Part shown: piece after piece, positions 51,608-61,256 of the stretch | Layout: the number at the start of each line of letters is the position of its first letter | Position numbering within the stretch: the first letter of the stretch is position 1 | Assembly (NCBI GenBank): GCA_945888325.1 | Contig: CAMDAC010000004.1 | Location: 1 to 64,000 of the forward strand | Direction: 5' to 3' | Length of the DNA stretch: 64,000 nucleotides | Source of the DNA: Candidatus Sulfopaludibacter sp. SbA3 | Lineage (GTDB): Bacteria > Pseudomonadota > Alphaproteobacteria > Caulobacterales > Hyphomonadaceae | Made by a program: the position numbers and the translations under genes | The notes under the pieces: generated by a model | Seen by the model: only the letters and a program-made list of their open reading frames with translations | Told to the model about the DNA's origin: nothing | The model's database searches: none

Positions 51608-52981
51608 ATGCATGTTCTGATCTGCGGCGCCGGACGCGTGGGGCAGGGTATTGCCCGGCGACTCGCGCGCGAGAAGCACGAAATCACGATCATCGACGAG
51701 AACGCCGATCTGGTCGATCAGGTCTCGATTGATCTCGACGTGCGCGGCATTGTCGGCCACGCGGCGCACCCGGACGTATTGAAGCGGGCGCGGGCGGCGG
51801 ACTGCGAGATGATCATCGCGGTCACCCACTTCGATGAAATCAACATGGTGATCTGCCAGATCGCCCACACGGTCTTTTCAGTGCCCTTCAAGATCGCGCG
51901 CGTGCGCGACAGGTCGTACCTCGACCCCGCATGGAAGAACATCTTCTCGCGCGAAGGCCTGCCCATCGACATGGTCATCTCGCCCGAAGCGGAAGTGGGG
52001 GATGCCATCCTCCAGCGCTTCCGCACGCCGGGCACGATCATGAGCGCGGCCTTCGCGGGCGGCAAGCTCAAGCTTCTCGGCTTCGAGCTCGGCGCCGATA
52101 ATCCGCTGATCGACCTTCCGGTCGACCAGATGCGCGGCGTGTTTCCGGACCTCTCGGCACGGATCATCGGCATCGGCCGCGGCGCCGAAATCCGCGCCCC
52201 GCGCGGACGCGACGTGCTGAAGCCGGGAGACCGCGCCTATATTGCCGTGCTCGACACACATGCCGAACGCCTCACCTCGATCTTCAACCGCGACCAGAGC
52301 CGACTCGATCACGTCGTCATCATCGGCGGCGGCAATGTCGGGCTGCACGTCGCCAAGGTGCTCGAGAAGGAAAGCCACATCCGTGTACGGTTGATCGAGC
52401 GCAGCGCCGAGCGGGCCAACAAAGCCGTGGCGCAGGTCAAGCGCTCCATCGTGATCCAGGGGGACGGTCTCAACCCGGACATCCTTGCTGAAGGCGGCGT
52501 TGACCGGGCAGACTTCGTCATCGCGATCACGGACGACGACAAGACGAACCTGCTGATCAGCAACCTCGCCAAGCGGGCAGGCGCCAAGCGCGCGCTGGCG
52601 CTGATCAACGCGCCCGAACTCGCCAGCCTCGCCGCCGACATGCGGGTGGACACCGTGCTGGACCCTCGCGCCCTGACGGTCTCGCAGGTTCTGCTTCGCA
52701 TGCGGCGCGGCCGGATCCTCGGCCTCCAGTCTCTGGAAGACGGCCTCGCGGAAGTCGCCGAGGGCGTGACCCTTGAGTCGTCCTCGCTGATCGGCAAGCC
52801 GCTCGGCTATGACGACATGCCGGAAGGCGTGACCGCCGCCGCTGTCTTGCGCGGCAACCAGATCCTGATGGCCGATTCCGATGTCATCGTGCGGCCCGAA
52901 GACCATCTCGTGATATTCTACGAAGCCGAAATGGTCCGCAGCGTCGAGAAATTCTTCCGGGTCAATCCGGACTACTTCTGA
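51608..52981 (+). CDS. trkA: Trk potassium uptake regulatory protein TrkA
   Basis: 457 residues. Two tandem RCK units, each with a Rossmann NAD-binding motif (ICGAGRVGQGIARRLA near residue 4 and IGGGNVGLHVAKVLE near 238) followed by a TrkA-C domain. It binds NAD(H) or ATP and gates TrkH at the inner-membrane face. Placement between ntrX and trkH is conserved in alphaproteobacteria. Confidence 0.95.
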   Translation: MHVLICGAGRVGQGIARRLAREKHEITIIDENADLVDQVSIDLDVRGIVGHAAHPDVLKRARAADCEMIIAVTHFDEINMVICQIAHTVFSVPFKIARVRDRSYLDPAWKNIFSREGLPIDMVISPEAEVGDAILQRFRTPGTIMSAAFAGGKLKLLGFELGADNPLIDLPVDQMRGVFPDLSARIIGIGRGAEIRAPRGRDVLKPGDRAYIAVLDTHAERLTSIFNRDQSRLDHVVIIGGGNVGLHVAKVLEKESHIRVRLIERSAERANKAVAQVKRSIVIQGDGLNPDILAEGGVDRADFVIAITDDDKTNLLISNLAKRAGAKRALALINAPELASLAADMRVDTVLDPRALTVSQVLLRMRRGRILGLQSLEDGLAEVAEGVTLESSSLIGKPLGYDDMPEGVTAAAVLRGNQILMADSDVIVRPEDHLVIFYEAEMVRSVEKFFRVNPDYF

Positions 52982-52984
52982 TCC

Positions 52985-54391
52985 ATGAATTACGCGTCCG
53001 TCGCCCGTGTCCTGAGCCTGCTCATGCTGATCGTGGCGGGCGCAGGCATATTTGGCGCCGCCATTGCGGTATTGGCGGGTGAGACGCCGCAGGTCATTTC
53101 GCTCGGCGTCACCGCCATGGGCATCCTGGTCGCCGCCGCGAGCGTCCTGCTGCTGACACCGAAACCGGAGCGCAAGGCGCGCCCGTCGGACGGTCTCGCC
53201 GTGGTGATCCTCTGGTGGCTGCTGACACCGCTCGCGACCGCCATGCCATTCGTGTTCGGCGTCGCCAACAGCTCGGTCATCACCGCCATCCACGAGGCCG
53301 CCGCGTGCCTGACTACGACCGGCCATTCGGTCATCCGCGTGTCGAGCGCCGAGTGGCCCGCGAGCCTGATCTACTGGCGCGGGGCCTTGCACCTCCTGGG
53401 CGCCTTTTCAGCCATTGTAACCGCTGCCGGCGTCTTCGCGGCGGTGAATCTCGGCGGACCGGGTGTGCACCGCACGGTCCTCTTTTCCCTTCCCGAAAGT
53501 AGCTTCTTCGATGCCATGCCCCGGATTGCGGGACCGGTATCGCTGATGATCGGTGTCGGGGTCCTCTTGATGTTCGTCGCCCTGCTCGTGCTGGGTGTCG
53601 AGCCGGGCAGGGCGCTCGGTGATGCCGTCAGCGTCATCACGACCGGACTCGTGCATCCCGACGCACTGGACCTGGCACCGGCGTCGGCGGCGGTCTCCAT
53701 CGTGCTGGGCATAGGCCTCCTGCTCGGCTCACTCGGGCTCGTCTTCTGGCTGCCGTTCCGGAATCGCGCCTTGGCATCGATCGTCCAGGATCCGGAGATC
53801 GTGGTGTTTGCCGGGTTTGCGGTGATTTTTGCGGGTTTTGCGTTGATTGCCGGGCTCGCGGCCGGCGATGCGCTCGGCTGGTCGATTGCGACCCTCTCGA
53901 CCTCAGGCATTCCGCTGGGCACGCCCGGCGCAGCCGATGCCATTCCGTTGACGGTCTATGTCATGCCCTGCCTGATCGGCGGCTCGGCGCTGGCGGCCGC
54001 TGGCGGCATCAAGCTGGCGCGGGTGGTCGTCCTTGGGCAGAGGGCCGGGCAGGAGTTCCAGCAACTTGGATATCGCCGGTCAGTTGTCAGCTTCCGCTTC
54101 CGGGACCGGGAACTGGATGAGCGCAGCGTGATCGGGGTCTGGGTCTACTTCGTCGCCTATGTTCTGGCGGTCTTCGTGTTCCTGGTCGGTTTCAGCTTCG
54201 CGGGCCTCGGCTTTGACGACGCCATCCGCCTCTCGATCGGCGGGCTGACCTCATCGGGCGGACTGGTTGCCGGATCTGACACGAATTTGGGCCCGGCCAG
54301 CGAAATCCTCCTGATCATTGCCATGCTTCTGGGCAGGCTGGAGATTTTGACCTTGCTACCTGCGCTTTCACTGAGCTTTTGGCGGGGCTGA
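52985..54391 (+). CDS. trkH: Trk potassium transporter membrane subunit TrkH
   Basis: 468 residues, 3 bases after trkA. About ten membrane helices with four K+-filter P-loops: AACLTTTGHSVI near residue 107, VITTGLVHPDALD near 219, ATLSTSGIPLGT near 303, and IGGLTSSGGLVAG near 419. The TrkH monomer repeats this helix-pore-helix unit four times. It imports potassium under TrkA control. Confidence 0.93.
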   Translation: MNYASVARVLSLLMLIVAGAGIFGAAIAVLAGETPQVISLGVTAMGILVAAASVLLLTPKPERKARPSDGLAVVILWWLLTPLATAMPFVFGVANSSVITAIHEAAACLTTTGHSVIRVSSAEWPASLIYWRGALHLLGAFSAIVTAAGVFAAVNLGGPGVHRTVLFSLPESSFFDAMPRIAGPVSLMIGVGVLLMFVALLVLGVEPGRALGDAVSVITTGLVHPDALDLAPASAAVSIVLGIGLLLGSLGLVFWLPFRNRALASIVQDPEIVVFAGFAVIFAGFALIAGLAAGDALGWSIATLSTSGIPLGTPGAADAIPLTVYVMPCLIGGSALAAAGGIKLARVVVLGQRAGQEFQQLGYRRSVVSFRFRDRELDERSVIGVWVYFVAYVLAVFVFLVGFSFAGLGFDDAIRLSIGGLTSSGGLVAGSDTNLGPASEILLIIAMLLGRLEILTLLPALSLSFWRG

Positions 54392-54462
54392 CCCTTGCGC
54401 ACCTGCAGCAAACGACTTAGCTCGGGGACATAACAAAAACACTAGCAGGAAAAGCAAAACGC

Positions 54463-54711
54463 ATGTCAGCTGACAAAAAACAAAACCTGCAGGACACTTT
54501 CCTCAACGCTGTTCGCAAGTCCCGCACACCCCTTACTGTCTTCCTGGTAAATGGTGTTAAACTACAGGGCGTTGTCACTTGGTTCGACAACTTCTGTGTA
54601 CTGCTCCGGGGTGACGGGCGTCCGCCGCAACTCGTCTACAAGCACGCGATCTCGACGATCGCGCCGAGCGCACCTGTCCAGCTTTTCGACGAAGAGATGG
54701 ACGGAGACTAG
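54463..54711 (+). CDS. hfq: RNA chaperone Hfq
   Basis: 82 residues. Sm1 ([20 protein letters not shown] and [19 protein letters not shown]) and the Sm2 motif LVYKHAIST are intact, followed by a short acidic tail as in other alphaproteobacteria. Hfq hexamers pair small RNAs with mRNAs. A 71-base A-rich gap with its own possible promoter separates it from trkH; hflX follows in the conserved order. Confidence 0.97.
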   Translation: MSADKKQNLQDTFLNAVRKSRTPLTVFLVNGVKLQGVVTWFDNFCVLLRGDGRPPQLVYKHAISTIAPSAPVQLFDEEMDGD

Positions 54712-54717
54712 TCCGGA

Positions 54718-56040
54718 TTGACCGAGAAATTCGTTGATCGCCTGCCGGCGCCGGAAATTGCCGGCGTGGTTATCCCGTGGTTCACGCCTGCAGATCGTCC
54801 GACACCGGACCGGTTGCGCGAGACATCGGGCCTTGTTGAAGCCCTTGGTTGCCAGCTCGGCTTTGTCCGGCCGGACCAGATCCGCAAAGTCAATCCGTCC
54901 TTCCTGCTGTCCGGCGGAATCGTGGACCGCATGGCGGCGGACCTTGAAGCCGAAAACTGCACGCTGGCCGTCATCGACGGCGCGCTGACTCCGGTTCAGC
55001 AGCGCAACCTCGAGAAGCGCCTCGGCATGAAGGTCATCGACCGGACCGGGCTGATCCTCGAAATCTTCGGCCTCCGGGCACGGACGAAAGAGGGGCGACT
55101 GCAGGTAGAGCTGGCGCGCATCCTGTATGAGCGCTCGCGCCTCGTGCGCACGTGGACCCACCTTGAACGCCAGCGCGGTGGCTCCGGATTCCTGTCGGGC
55201 CCCGGCGAGAGCCAGCTCGAGGCGGACCGCCGGATGCTGGATGACAAGATCATCCGCCTGCGGGGCGATCTGGATGAAGTCAAACGTACCCGGTCCGTGC
55301 AACGGGCGGGACGACGGCGCTCCGGCACGCCGGTCGTGGCACTGGTCGGCTATACGAACTCCGGCAAGTCGACCCTGTTCAACCGTCTCACCGGAGCCGA
55401 CGTGTTCGCCAAGGACATGCCGTTTGCGACGCTGGATCCGACGATCCGCAAGCTGCAGCTGCCTTCGCTTGGAGAAGCTGCACTGATCGACACGGTCGGT
55501 TTCATTTCGGACCTGCCGACACACCTGATCGACAGTTTTCAGGCGACGCTTGAAGAGTCCCTGCAGGCAGACCTTCTGGTGCATGTGCGAGACCGGTCGA
55601 GCGCCGCAGATCTCGAGCAGGCGAGCGACGTGATGAAGGTGCTCGAACGGCTGGAGAAAGAGTCCGGCATGACCCTGCCGCCGCTCATCGAAGCCTGGAA
55701 CAAGATCGACGCGGTGCTGCCAGCGCATGCGGAATCGCTGAAGACGCTCGCGGCTTCGCAAACAGACGTGCCCGCTGTTGCCGTGTCGGCGCTGACGGGA
55801 GACGGCGTCGAGACGCTGCTGCAGCGCATCGAAAAATCCCTGCTGCATGGGCAGCAGGAAATCGAACTTGTGCTGGCGCCCGAAGCGGGCCGCGCCCGTG
55901 CGTGGCTGCACCAGAACGGCGATGTGACCGGCGAGCGGACTGAGGATGATGGCGCGTCGCATCTCGTGGTGCGTCTGTCGGTTGAGCGCCTCGGTCAGTT
56001 CAGAGCCGAGTTCCCGGGCCTGCTTCCGGTAGCGGGCTAA
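54718..56040 (+). CDS. hflX: GTPase HflX
   Basis: 440 residues from a TTG at 54718, six bases after the hfq stop. The N-terminal HflX domain ends in a coiled coil with QRGGSGFLSGPGESQLEADR. The G domain has G1 GYTNSGKST, G3 DTVGFISDLP and G4 NKID. HflX splits stalled 70S ribosomes during heat stress. The TTG start is chosen because homology begins right there. Its TAA stop shares bases 56037-56040 with the mazG stop. Confidence 0.93.
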   Translation: MTEKFVDRLPAPEIAGVVIPWFTPADRPTPDRLRETSGLVEALGCQLGFVRPDQIRKVNPSFLLSGGIVDRMAADLEAENCTLAVIDGALTPVQQRNLEKRLGMKVIDRTGLILEIFGLRARTKEGRLQVELARILYERSRLVRTWTHLERQRGGSGFLSGPGESQLEADRRMLDDKIIRLRGDLDEVKRTRSVQRAGRRRSGTPVVALVGYTNSGKSTLFNRLTGADVFAKDMPFATLDPTIRKLQLPSLGEAALIDTVGFISDLPTHLIDSFQATLEESLQADLLVHVRDRSSAADLEQASDVMKVLERLEKESGMTLPPLIEAWNKIDAVLPAHAESLKTLAASQTDVPAVAVSALTGDGVETLLQRIEKSLLHGQQEIELVLAPEAGRARAWLHQNGDVTGERTEDDGASHLVVRLSVERLGQFRAEFPGLLPVAG

Positions 56041-56867
56041 CCGCGCTCGGTCTGCTTGACCCGCTGCCAGTAGGCTTCCTGCTCGTCCAGCGTCAGGGAC
56101 GCGAACTCGACCGTATCGGCTTTTGACGCTTGCTCCATCGCCCGGAAGCGGCGTTCGAACTTAGCGTTTGCCTTGCGCAGCGCCTGTTCCGGGTCGACCG
56201 ACAGGCGCCTTGCGAGATTGGCGACCACGAACAAGAGGTCACCGACTTCATCTTCGACCGCGTCTGCGTCACCGCTGGCGATCGCTTCCTTCACTTCCGC
56301 GATTTCTTCCTCGAGCTTGTCGAAGATCGGCGGCGTTTCGGTCCAGTCAAATCCGGTCCGCGCGGCGCGTTTCTGCAGCTTCTCGGCGCGCAGCAAGGCG
56401 GGCAAGGCGCGTGCGACTCCGTCCAGCGCGCTGGGGGCGGCATCGCCTTTCGCCTTGGATGCACGTTCGGCGGCTTTCACCGCCTCCCACGCCACGGTTT
56501 GTTCGTCTGCGGAGCGTCCGTCGCCTTCATCGCCGAAGACATGCGGATGGCGACGGATCATCTTGTCAATGATCGCGGCCACCACATCGGCGAGCGCAAA
56601 CGCGCCTTGCTCTTCCGCCATCCGGCTGTGGAACATCACCTGGAACAGGAGGTCGCCGAGTTCGTCGCGCAGCTCGCCCATGTCGGCGCGCTCGATTGCG
56701 TCGGCGACCTCGTAGGCTTCCTCGATCGTGTAGGGCGCAATCGTCGCGAAGTTTTGCTCAAGGTCCCAGGGGCAGCCCGAGACCGGGTCCCTGAGCCGCG
56801 CCATGATTCGGGCCAGCTCGCGGAAGGCGGTGGCGGCGTCTTCGGTTCGGTCATTCTCTCGCTGCAT
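56037..56867 (-). CDS. mazG: Nucleoside triphosphate pyrophosphohydrolase MazG
   Basis: 276 residues from the ATG at 56865-56867. Two tandem MazG helical domains: CPWDLEQNFATIAPYTIEEA near residue 31 with the ExxE12ExxD metal site (ELRDELGDLLFQVMFHSRMA), and a second with FDKLEEEIAEVKEAI and VEDEVGDLLFVVANLARRL. MazG removes non-canonical or excess NTPs. The frame runs open farther upstream, but homology starts at MQREN. Convergent with hflX. Confidence 0.93.
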   Translation of the reverse strand: MQRENDRTEDAATAFRELARIMARLRDPVSGCPWDLEQNFATIAPYTIEEAYEVADAIERADMGELRDELGDLLFQVMFHSRMAEEQGAFALADVVAAIIDKMIRRHPHVFGDEGDGRSADEQTVAWEAVKAAERASKAKGDAAPSALDGVARALPALLRAEKLQKRAARTGFDWTETPPIFDKLEEEIAEVKEAIASGDADAVEDEVGDLLFVVANLARRLSVDPEQALRKANAKFERRFRAMEQASKADTVEFASLTLDEQEAYWQRVKQTERG

Positions 56868-57030
56868 GCGCCACTCCGGTGCTGGTCTTCGTCTTGCCGT
56901 GGCCACTGCGCCTGCGCAAGCGGCGGCTGCCCCCATGGGGACCAGCGATTGACATAGGCTGCCAGCCGCGAGACGGGAGACCATCTCCAAACACGTTGTT
57001 CGCTGGCGTCGACGCCGGCAAGGTGAGGGT

Positions 57031-57909
57031 ATGAAGGACAAGCTGGCGCTGATCGGATTCGAATGGGCTGGCACGCAGCTGCGCGCCTGGGCCTTCGATG
57101 GCGACGGCGAGATCCTGTCCTCTTTCCATACCCGCGAGGAACCGGTAGCCGGGCACCGCGACTGGCCGGGCCGCGTGCGGTTCCACCTGGCGGAATGGCT
57201 CGGTGTCTCGCCGGAGGTTCCGGTCATCGGCTGCCGGGATGTGTCGGCGTCCCTCGCGGGCGAAGGCAATGTCGCGCTGAATGCGCCCCTGCCGCTGACC
57301 CAGCTGGCCAGCCATCTGGGCCTGCAGGCGGGCATTCACCTCGTCCCGTGGATCGGCCAGCTGTCGCCGCCGGACCTGACCTGCGGCGCGGAAACGGTGC
57401 TCTACGGGCTGGGTGAGGCGAACGGCTCGATCTGTATCGCCGGCCACCATACCCAGCACTGCGTCGTCGAGCATGGCCGGGTGCTGGAGTTCTCGACCGA
57501 GATCACGGCGGAGCTGCGCGACCTGCTGCTCTCGCACGGCACGCTCGCCCTGGACGAGGCCAGTGCGCAGGCCTTCGACATGAAGGTTTTCAAGGACTGG
57601 ATCGAACGGGCCCTCGATACCGACGACTCGCCGCCGGTCTTCTCGGTGGAGGCGGCGATCCGGCAAGGTTCGCTCTCGGCCGGCAACAAGGCGGCGGCGC
57701 TGGCGGGCCTGATGATTGGCGCGGACGTGGCGGCGCACTATGATCCGGGTGACGAAGTCCTGCTGGTCGCCGACGGACCGCTGCTCGAGGCTTATGGTTT
57801 CGCGCTGGACGCCCTTGGCGCGGATGTCGAGGAAACCTCGGCGGTGGAAGCCCTGCAGGACGGCCTGTTCGAGATTGCCGATCTTGCCGGACTGCTCGGC
57901 GAGGATTAA
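57031..57909 (+). CDS. DgoK-like (2-dehydro-3-deoxygalactonokinase family) protein with altered active site
   Basis: 292 residues. The overall pattern follows the DgoK family: an N-terminal ATPase-like segment (IGFEWAGTQLRAWAFDGDGE), CGAETVLYGLG near residue 118 and a C-terminal GNKAAALAGLMIGADV with VADGPLLEAYG. Compared with the family pattern I remember (DWGTS, GEET, PGTHSKW), this protein has EWAGT, GAET and AGHHTQH. Several of the residues expected to bind nucleotide or sugar acid are therefore changed. It may no longer be a kinase. The gene pairs with a similarly altered SMP-30 homologue 34 bases downstream. Confidence 0.7.
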   Translation: MKDKLALIGFEWAGTQLRAWAFDGDGEILSSFHTREEPVAGHRDWPGRVRFHLAEWLGVSPEVPVIGCRDVSASLAGEGNVALNAPLPLTQLASHLGLQAGIHLVPWIGQLSPPDLTCGAETVLYGLGEANGSICIAGHHTQHCVVEHGRVLEFSTEITAELRDLLLSHGTLALDEASAQAFDMKVFKDWIERALDTDDSPPVFSVEAAIRQGSLSAGNKAAALAGLMIGADVAAHYDPGDEVLLVADGPLLEAYGFALDALGADVEETSAVEALQDGLFEIADLAGLLGED

Positions 57910-57943
57910 GGCCCGCTGTGACCGCAAGGAAGCCTGACCTTCG

Positions 57944-58825
57944 ATGATCATTACCCCCGAATGCGTTGCGCCTACCGGATGCCTCATCGGGCAGTCTCCG
58001 CTGTGGAGCCCTTCCGAGGGCTTCCTGTGGTGGGTCGACCAGAAACGCGCCAAGCTGCACCGCTACAACCCGCGCACCGGCAACACGCGGCGCTACGAGC
58101 TGCCGGTCCGGCCGAGCCGGATCGCCCTGTTTGACGGCCTGCTGCTGATGGCGGCGGACCGGGAGATCGGGTTCTTTGATCCGGCGACCGAGGTGTACGA
58201 GCGTCTGGCCGTCGTCGAGGGCGAGCCGGAAACCAATCGCACGAGCGATGGCGGCGTGGCGCCGGACGGGTCCTTCTGGTTCGCGACCGAGGACGATGCC
58301 GAGCGTGAGCCGGTCGGCAATTACTACAGGTACGGCCCGGACAAGACGATCTCGCCGATCCGGCTGCCGTCGGTGATGATGTCCCGGACGTTCGAGTTTT
58401 CGCCGGATGGCCGGACGTTTTACACCTGCGATTCCGCCGAATGCGAAGTCCTCGCTCACGATTTTGACCCGGAAACCGGCGCCGTTACGGGGCGCCGTAC
58501 CTTCGCGTTCACGCATGAACTGGGCGGCATGCCGTTCGGTTCGGCGGTCGATCAGGAGGGCGGGCTTTGGGTGTGTCTCCACGGCGCCTCGCGTGTTGTA
58601 CGGTTTACGCCGGCGGGGGATGTCGACCGGGTCATCGTGCTGGCCGCGCCTTTGCCGACGGGGTGTGCGCTGGGCGGTGAGGATATGCGGACGCTGTTCA
58701 TCACGACCTCGCGGGCGGGACTGAGCTTCCCGCAGCTCGACTCGAGGCCGCTCTCGGGGAGCCTCTTTGCGGTCACGGTGGATATTCCGGGTATGCCGGC
58801 ACGCAGTTTTGGTCCCATCCGCTGA
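57944..58825 (+). CDS. SMP-30/gluconolactonase-family protein with altered metal site
   Basis: 293 residues forming a six-bladed propeller sequence (repeated WWVDQ, FSPDGRTFYTCD, VDQEGGLWVCL). Active SMP-30 lactonases bind a divalent metal through Glu (in GE-x-P), Asn (NDG), Asn (NG before the FSPDG blade) and Asp (PDG). In this protein the positions read GQSP (Gln17), SDG, R-T before FEFSPDG, and PFG. All four ligands seem replaced, so lactonase activity is doubtful. The fold should remain. It follows the DgoK-like gene closely and both belong to sugar-acid pathways. Confidence 0.78.
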   Translation: MIITPECVAPTGCLIGQSPLWSPSEGFLWWVDQKRAKLHRYNPRTGNTRRYELPVRPSRIALFDGLLLMAADREIGFFDPATEVYERLAVVEGEPETNRTSDGGVAPDGSFWFATEDDAEREPVGNYYRYGPDKTISPIRLPSVMMSRTFEFSPDGRTFYTCDSAECEVLAHDFDPETGAVTGRRTFAFTHELGGMPFGSAVDQEGGLWVCLHGASRVVRFTPAGDVDRVIVLAAPLPTGCALGGEDMRTLFITTSRAGLSFPQLDSRPLSGSLFAVTVDIPGMPARSFGPIR

Positions 58826-58963
58826 TCACGCCGTCTCACTCGACGCGGGATTTTTATCATTTTTTATCGTTGTGTCGCAGGGAAGCGGCGTCTCCGGCGG
58901 CCAGTCTGGCGCACGCAGGGAGTCGCTTTCGCGTGTCTGAACACCCACAACGAAAGCCATTCC

Positions 58964-60193
58964 ATGTCGACATCGCTGACAAACCACCGCGATTTGCGGA
59001 CCGGTCGTTCCATCTGGATGGCGCGCCGGGGGCCTTCGGTGGCTTGTGCGCCGCTGACCCGGAACATCAACTGCGATGTGGTCGTGATCGGCTCCGGGAT
59101 TTCGGGGGCGTTGATCGCCGAGAACCTGAATGATGCCGGACTGAACGTGGTGATCCTTGACCGGCGGGGGCCGGGGCAGGGATCGACTCCGGCGTCGACG
59201 GCGATGCTTCAGTATGAACTCGACACGCCGATGGTGCTCATGGCGAAACGGATTGGCCGGGAGCGTACGGAACGGATCTAGCACCGCTCGCGCCTGGCAG
59301 TGGACGCGCTGCGGGAGCGTACCGAGCGGCTCGGGATCAAGGCCGATACGGCGACCCGGGGGTCGATTTACCTGAATGGCAACGTGCTGGACGCGGAGGG
59401 GCTGGCGGACGAAGCCGATGCCCGGCGCCGGGCGGGGTTCGAGGTCGAGTTGCTGAAACCAGCGGCAGTGAAAGACAGGTACGCCATCGCGGGTCGGCAT
59501 GCGATTGTGGGGTTCGGCAACTATTCAGCCGACCCGAGGCAGTTGGCGGCGGGCTACCTGAATGTCGCGATCGATCGCGGCGCCCGGCTCTATGCGCCGG
59601 TGGATGTGACCGATGTCGAGCCGTCGAACCTGGGCGTGCTGGTCCATACCGATCAGGGCCGCCAGATTTCGGCGAACCATCTTGTGGCCGCGACCGGCTA
59701 CGAGATGATGAAGGGCATTCCCCGCAAGGGAAACAAGATCATCTCGAGCTGGTCGATCGCGACCAAGCCCCAGCCCCGCAACATCTGGCCCACGGCTGCG
59801 ATGATCTGGGAGGCCAATGATCCCTACCCCTACATCCGCACGACCCCGGCGGGCGAGGTGATCTGCGGCGGCGAGGATGAGGAGATCAGCGACGCCGAGG
59901 AACGGGACGCCAAGATCGATGCGAAAACCAGAGCGTTGTCCCGGAAACTGGCGGCGCTGGTGCCGAACATCGACGCCGCGCCGGTCCACGCCTGGGCCGG
60001 CAGCTTCGGCGACAGTGCGGTCGGGACCCCGACGATCGGACGCATTCCGGGGATGGCAAACTGCTATGCCGCGATGGGATATGGCGGGAATGGCATCACG
60101 TTTTCGATGATGGCGGCCCAGATGCTGCGCGGCCTGATCACCGGATACGGCGATGGCGACAGCGAACTGGTCAGCTTTCATCGCGACTTCTGA
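58964..60193 (+). pseudogene. FAD-dependent oxidoreductase (DAO family) interrupted by an in-frame TAG
   Basis: Codons 1-105 encode an N-terminal FAD-binding fold (DVVVIGSGISGALIAENLND, then VVILDRRGPGQGSTPAS). The frame meets TAG at 59279-59281 and then continues in the same frame without a shift to 60193, covering the rest of the glycine/D-amino-acid oxidase domain and the C-terminal FAD motif GNGITFSMMAAQML. The sequence around the stop reads ERI-stop-HRSRLAVDAL, where a Tyr codon (TAC/TAT) is expected. Alternatives are a sequencing error, a recent nonsense mutation or suppression. A GTG at 59300 could restart a truncated protein lacking the FAD N-terminus. Confidence 0.82.
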
Positions 60194-60364
60194 GGGTTAA
60201 GGATCGCCTCCCGGTTGATCCGGGCCGGGCGGCAAAGCGTTTGCCCCCTTGCCTGAAGGGCCGGGATGCCCACATCGGTTACCAGCGTCACATCCTGCAC
60301 ATTTTCCGTGGACGCGCGCCTGTAAACGGGCTAATCGCCCGCCTTTGAAAAACGAGTGATTGTG

Positions 60365-60601
60365 ATGGCCGAAAAGCCGACCAAGGCGCCGCAAGCGCCG
60401 AAAGAGAAGAAAAAGCGGGTAGGACCCCTGACTTTCCTCGCGCAGGTGCGCGCGGAAGGCAACAAGGTGACCTGGACCACCCGCCAGGAGACCATTCAGG
60501 CGACGATCTTCGTGATCATCATGTCGATCCTGATCGCAATCTTCCTTTTCCTGGCCGATACCCTCATAACAATGTTCGTGAACTTCGTCCGGGGCGCCTG
60601 A
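60365..60601 (+). CDS. secE: Preprotein translocase subunit SecE
   Basis: 78 residues from the ATG at 60365. A Lys/Pro-rich cytoplasmic N-terminus, the amphipathic segment FLAQVRAEGNKVTWTTRQET (conserved KVTWP-like motif with Thr in place of Pro) and one transmembrane helix IFVIIMSILIAIFLFLADTL. SecE stabilises SecY. The secE-nusG order is universal in bacteria. No tRNA-Trp is seen upstream in this window. Confidence 0.93.
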   Translation: MAEKPTKAPQAPKEKKKRVGPLTFLAQVRAEGNKVTWTTRQETIQATIFVIIMSILIAIFLFLADTLITMFVNFVRGA

Positions 60602-60645
60602 AGGTGCTTTCCGCGAATCCAGATCAACAGGAGCGCTCTCGGCCC

Positions 60646-61188
60646 ATGCCTGAAGCCAAATGGTATATCGTCCACGCCTATTCGAACTTCGAAAAGAAGG
60701 TCGCCGGCACGATTCGTGAGCAGGCCGAACGCAAGGGCCTGACGCACCTCATCGAAGAGATCGAAGTGCCCACCGAGGAAGTGGTCGAGGTCGCCCGCGG
60801 CAAGAAGAAGACCGTGGAGCGGCGCTACTTCCCCGGCTACGTGCTTATGAAGGCCCAGCTGACCGACGACATCTACCACCTCGTCAAGGACACCCCGAAA
60901 GTCTCCGGATTCCTCGGCGCCGAAGGCGGCAAGAAGCCGCTTCCGGTTCGCCAGCGCGAAGTCGACCGGATCCTCGGCAAGTCGACCGACGTGGCAGCCG
61001 AACGCCCCCGCGCCCGGATCACATTCGAGATCGGCGAGCAGGTTCAGGTCAACGATGGTCCGTTCCAGGGCTTTGAAGGCGCCGTTGAGGAAATCGACGA
61101 AGCCAATGGCCGCCTGAAGGTGACCGTGTCGATCTTCGGCCGCGGAACGCCCGTGGATCTGGAATTCGACCAGGTCGTGAAGGTCTGA
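60646..61188 (+). CDS. nusG: Transcription termination/antitermination protein NusG
   Basis: 180 residues from the ATG at 60646 (MPEAKWYIVHAYSNFEKKVA). The NGN domain includes VERRYFPGYVLMKAQL, and the KOW domain has FEIGEQVQVNDGPFQGFEGA near residue 128. NusG binds RNA polymerase clamp and links it to Rho or the ribosome. A weakly spaced AGGAG lies 12 bases before the ATG. Usually followed by rplK; here a tRNA follows instead and the ribosomal operon is not in the window. Confidence 0.95.
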   Translation: MPEAKWYIVHAYSNFEKKVAGTIREQAERKGLTHLIEEIEVPTEEVVEVARGKKKTVERRYFPGYVLMKAQLTDDIYHLVKDTPKVSGFLGAEGGKKPLPVRQREVDRILGKSTDVAAERPRARITFEIGEQVQVNDGPFQGFEGAVEEIDEANGRLKVTVSIFGRGTPVDLEFDQVVKV

Positions 61189-61256
61189 GAATCATCTGTC
61201 CGGCATGCGCACGGCCTTGAATCGAGGGGCCCTCGCCTGTATGCCGAAATCTGATT

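Noticed and set aside
56868-57335. A 156-codon upstream extension of mazG
   Set aside because: MazG homology starts at 56867; the extension lies antisense to the DgoK-like gene.
58826-58880. Possible third copy of the 390-bp repeat (ATTTTTTATC-like sequence near 58857)
   Set aside because: Only a short A/T-rich string is shared and none of the other conserved blocks follow.
60194-60364. Possible tRNA-Trp upstream of secE
   Set aside because: This position often holds tRNA-Trp, but no cloverleaf or CCA-anticodon loop can be built here.
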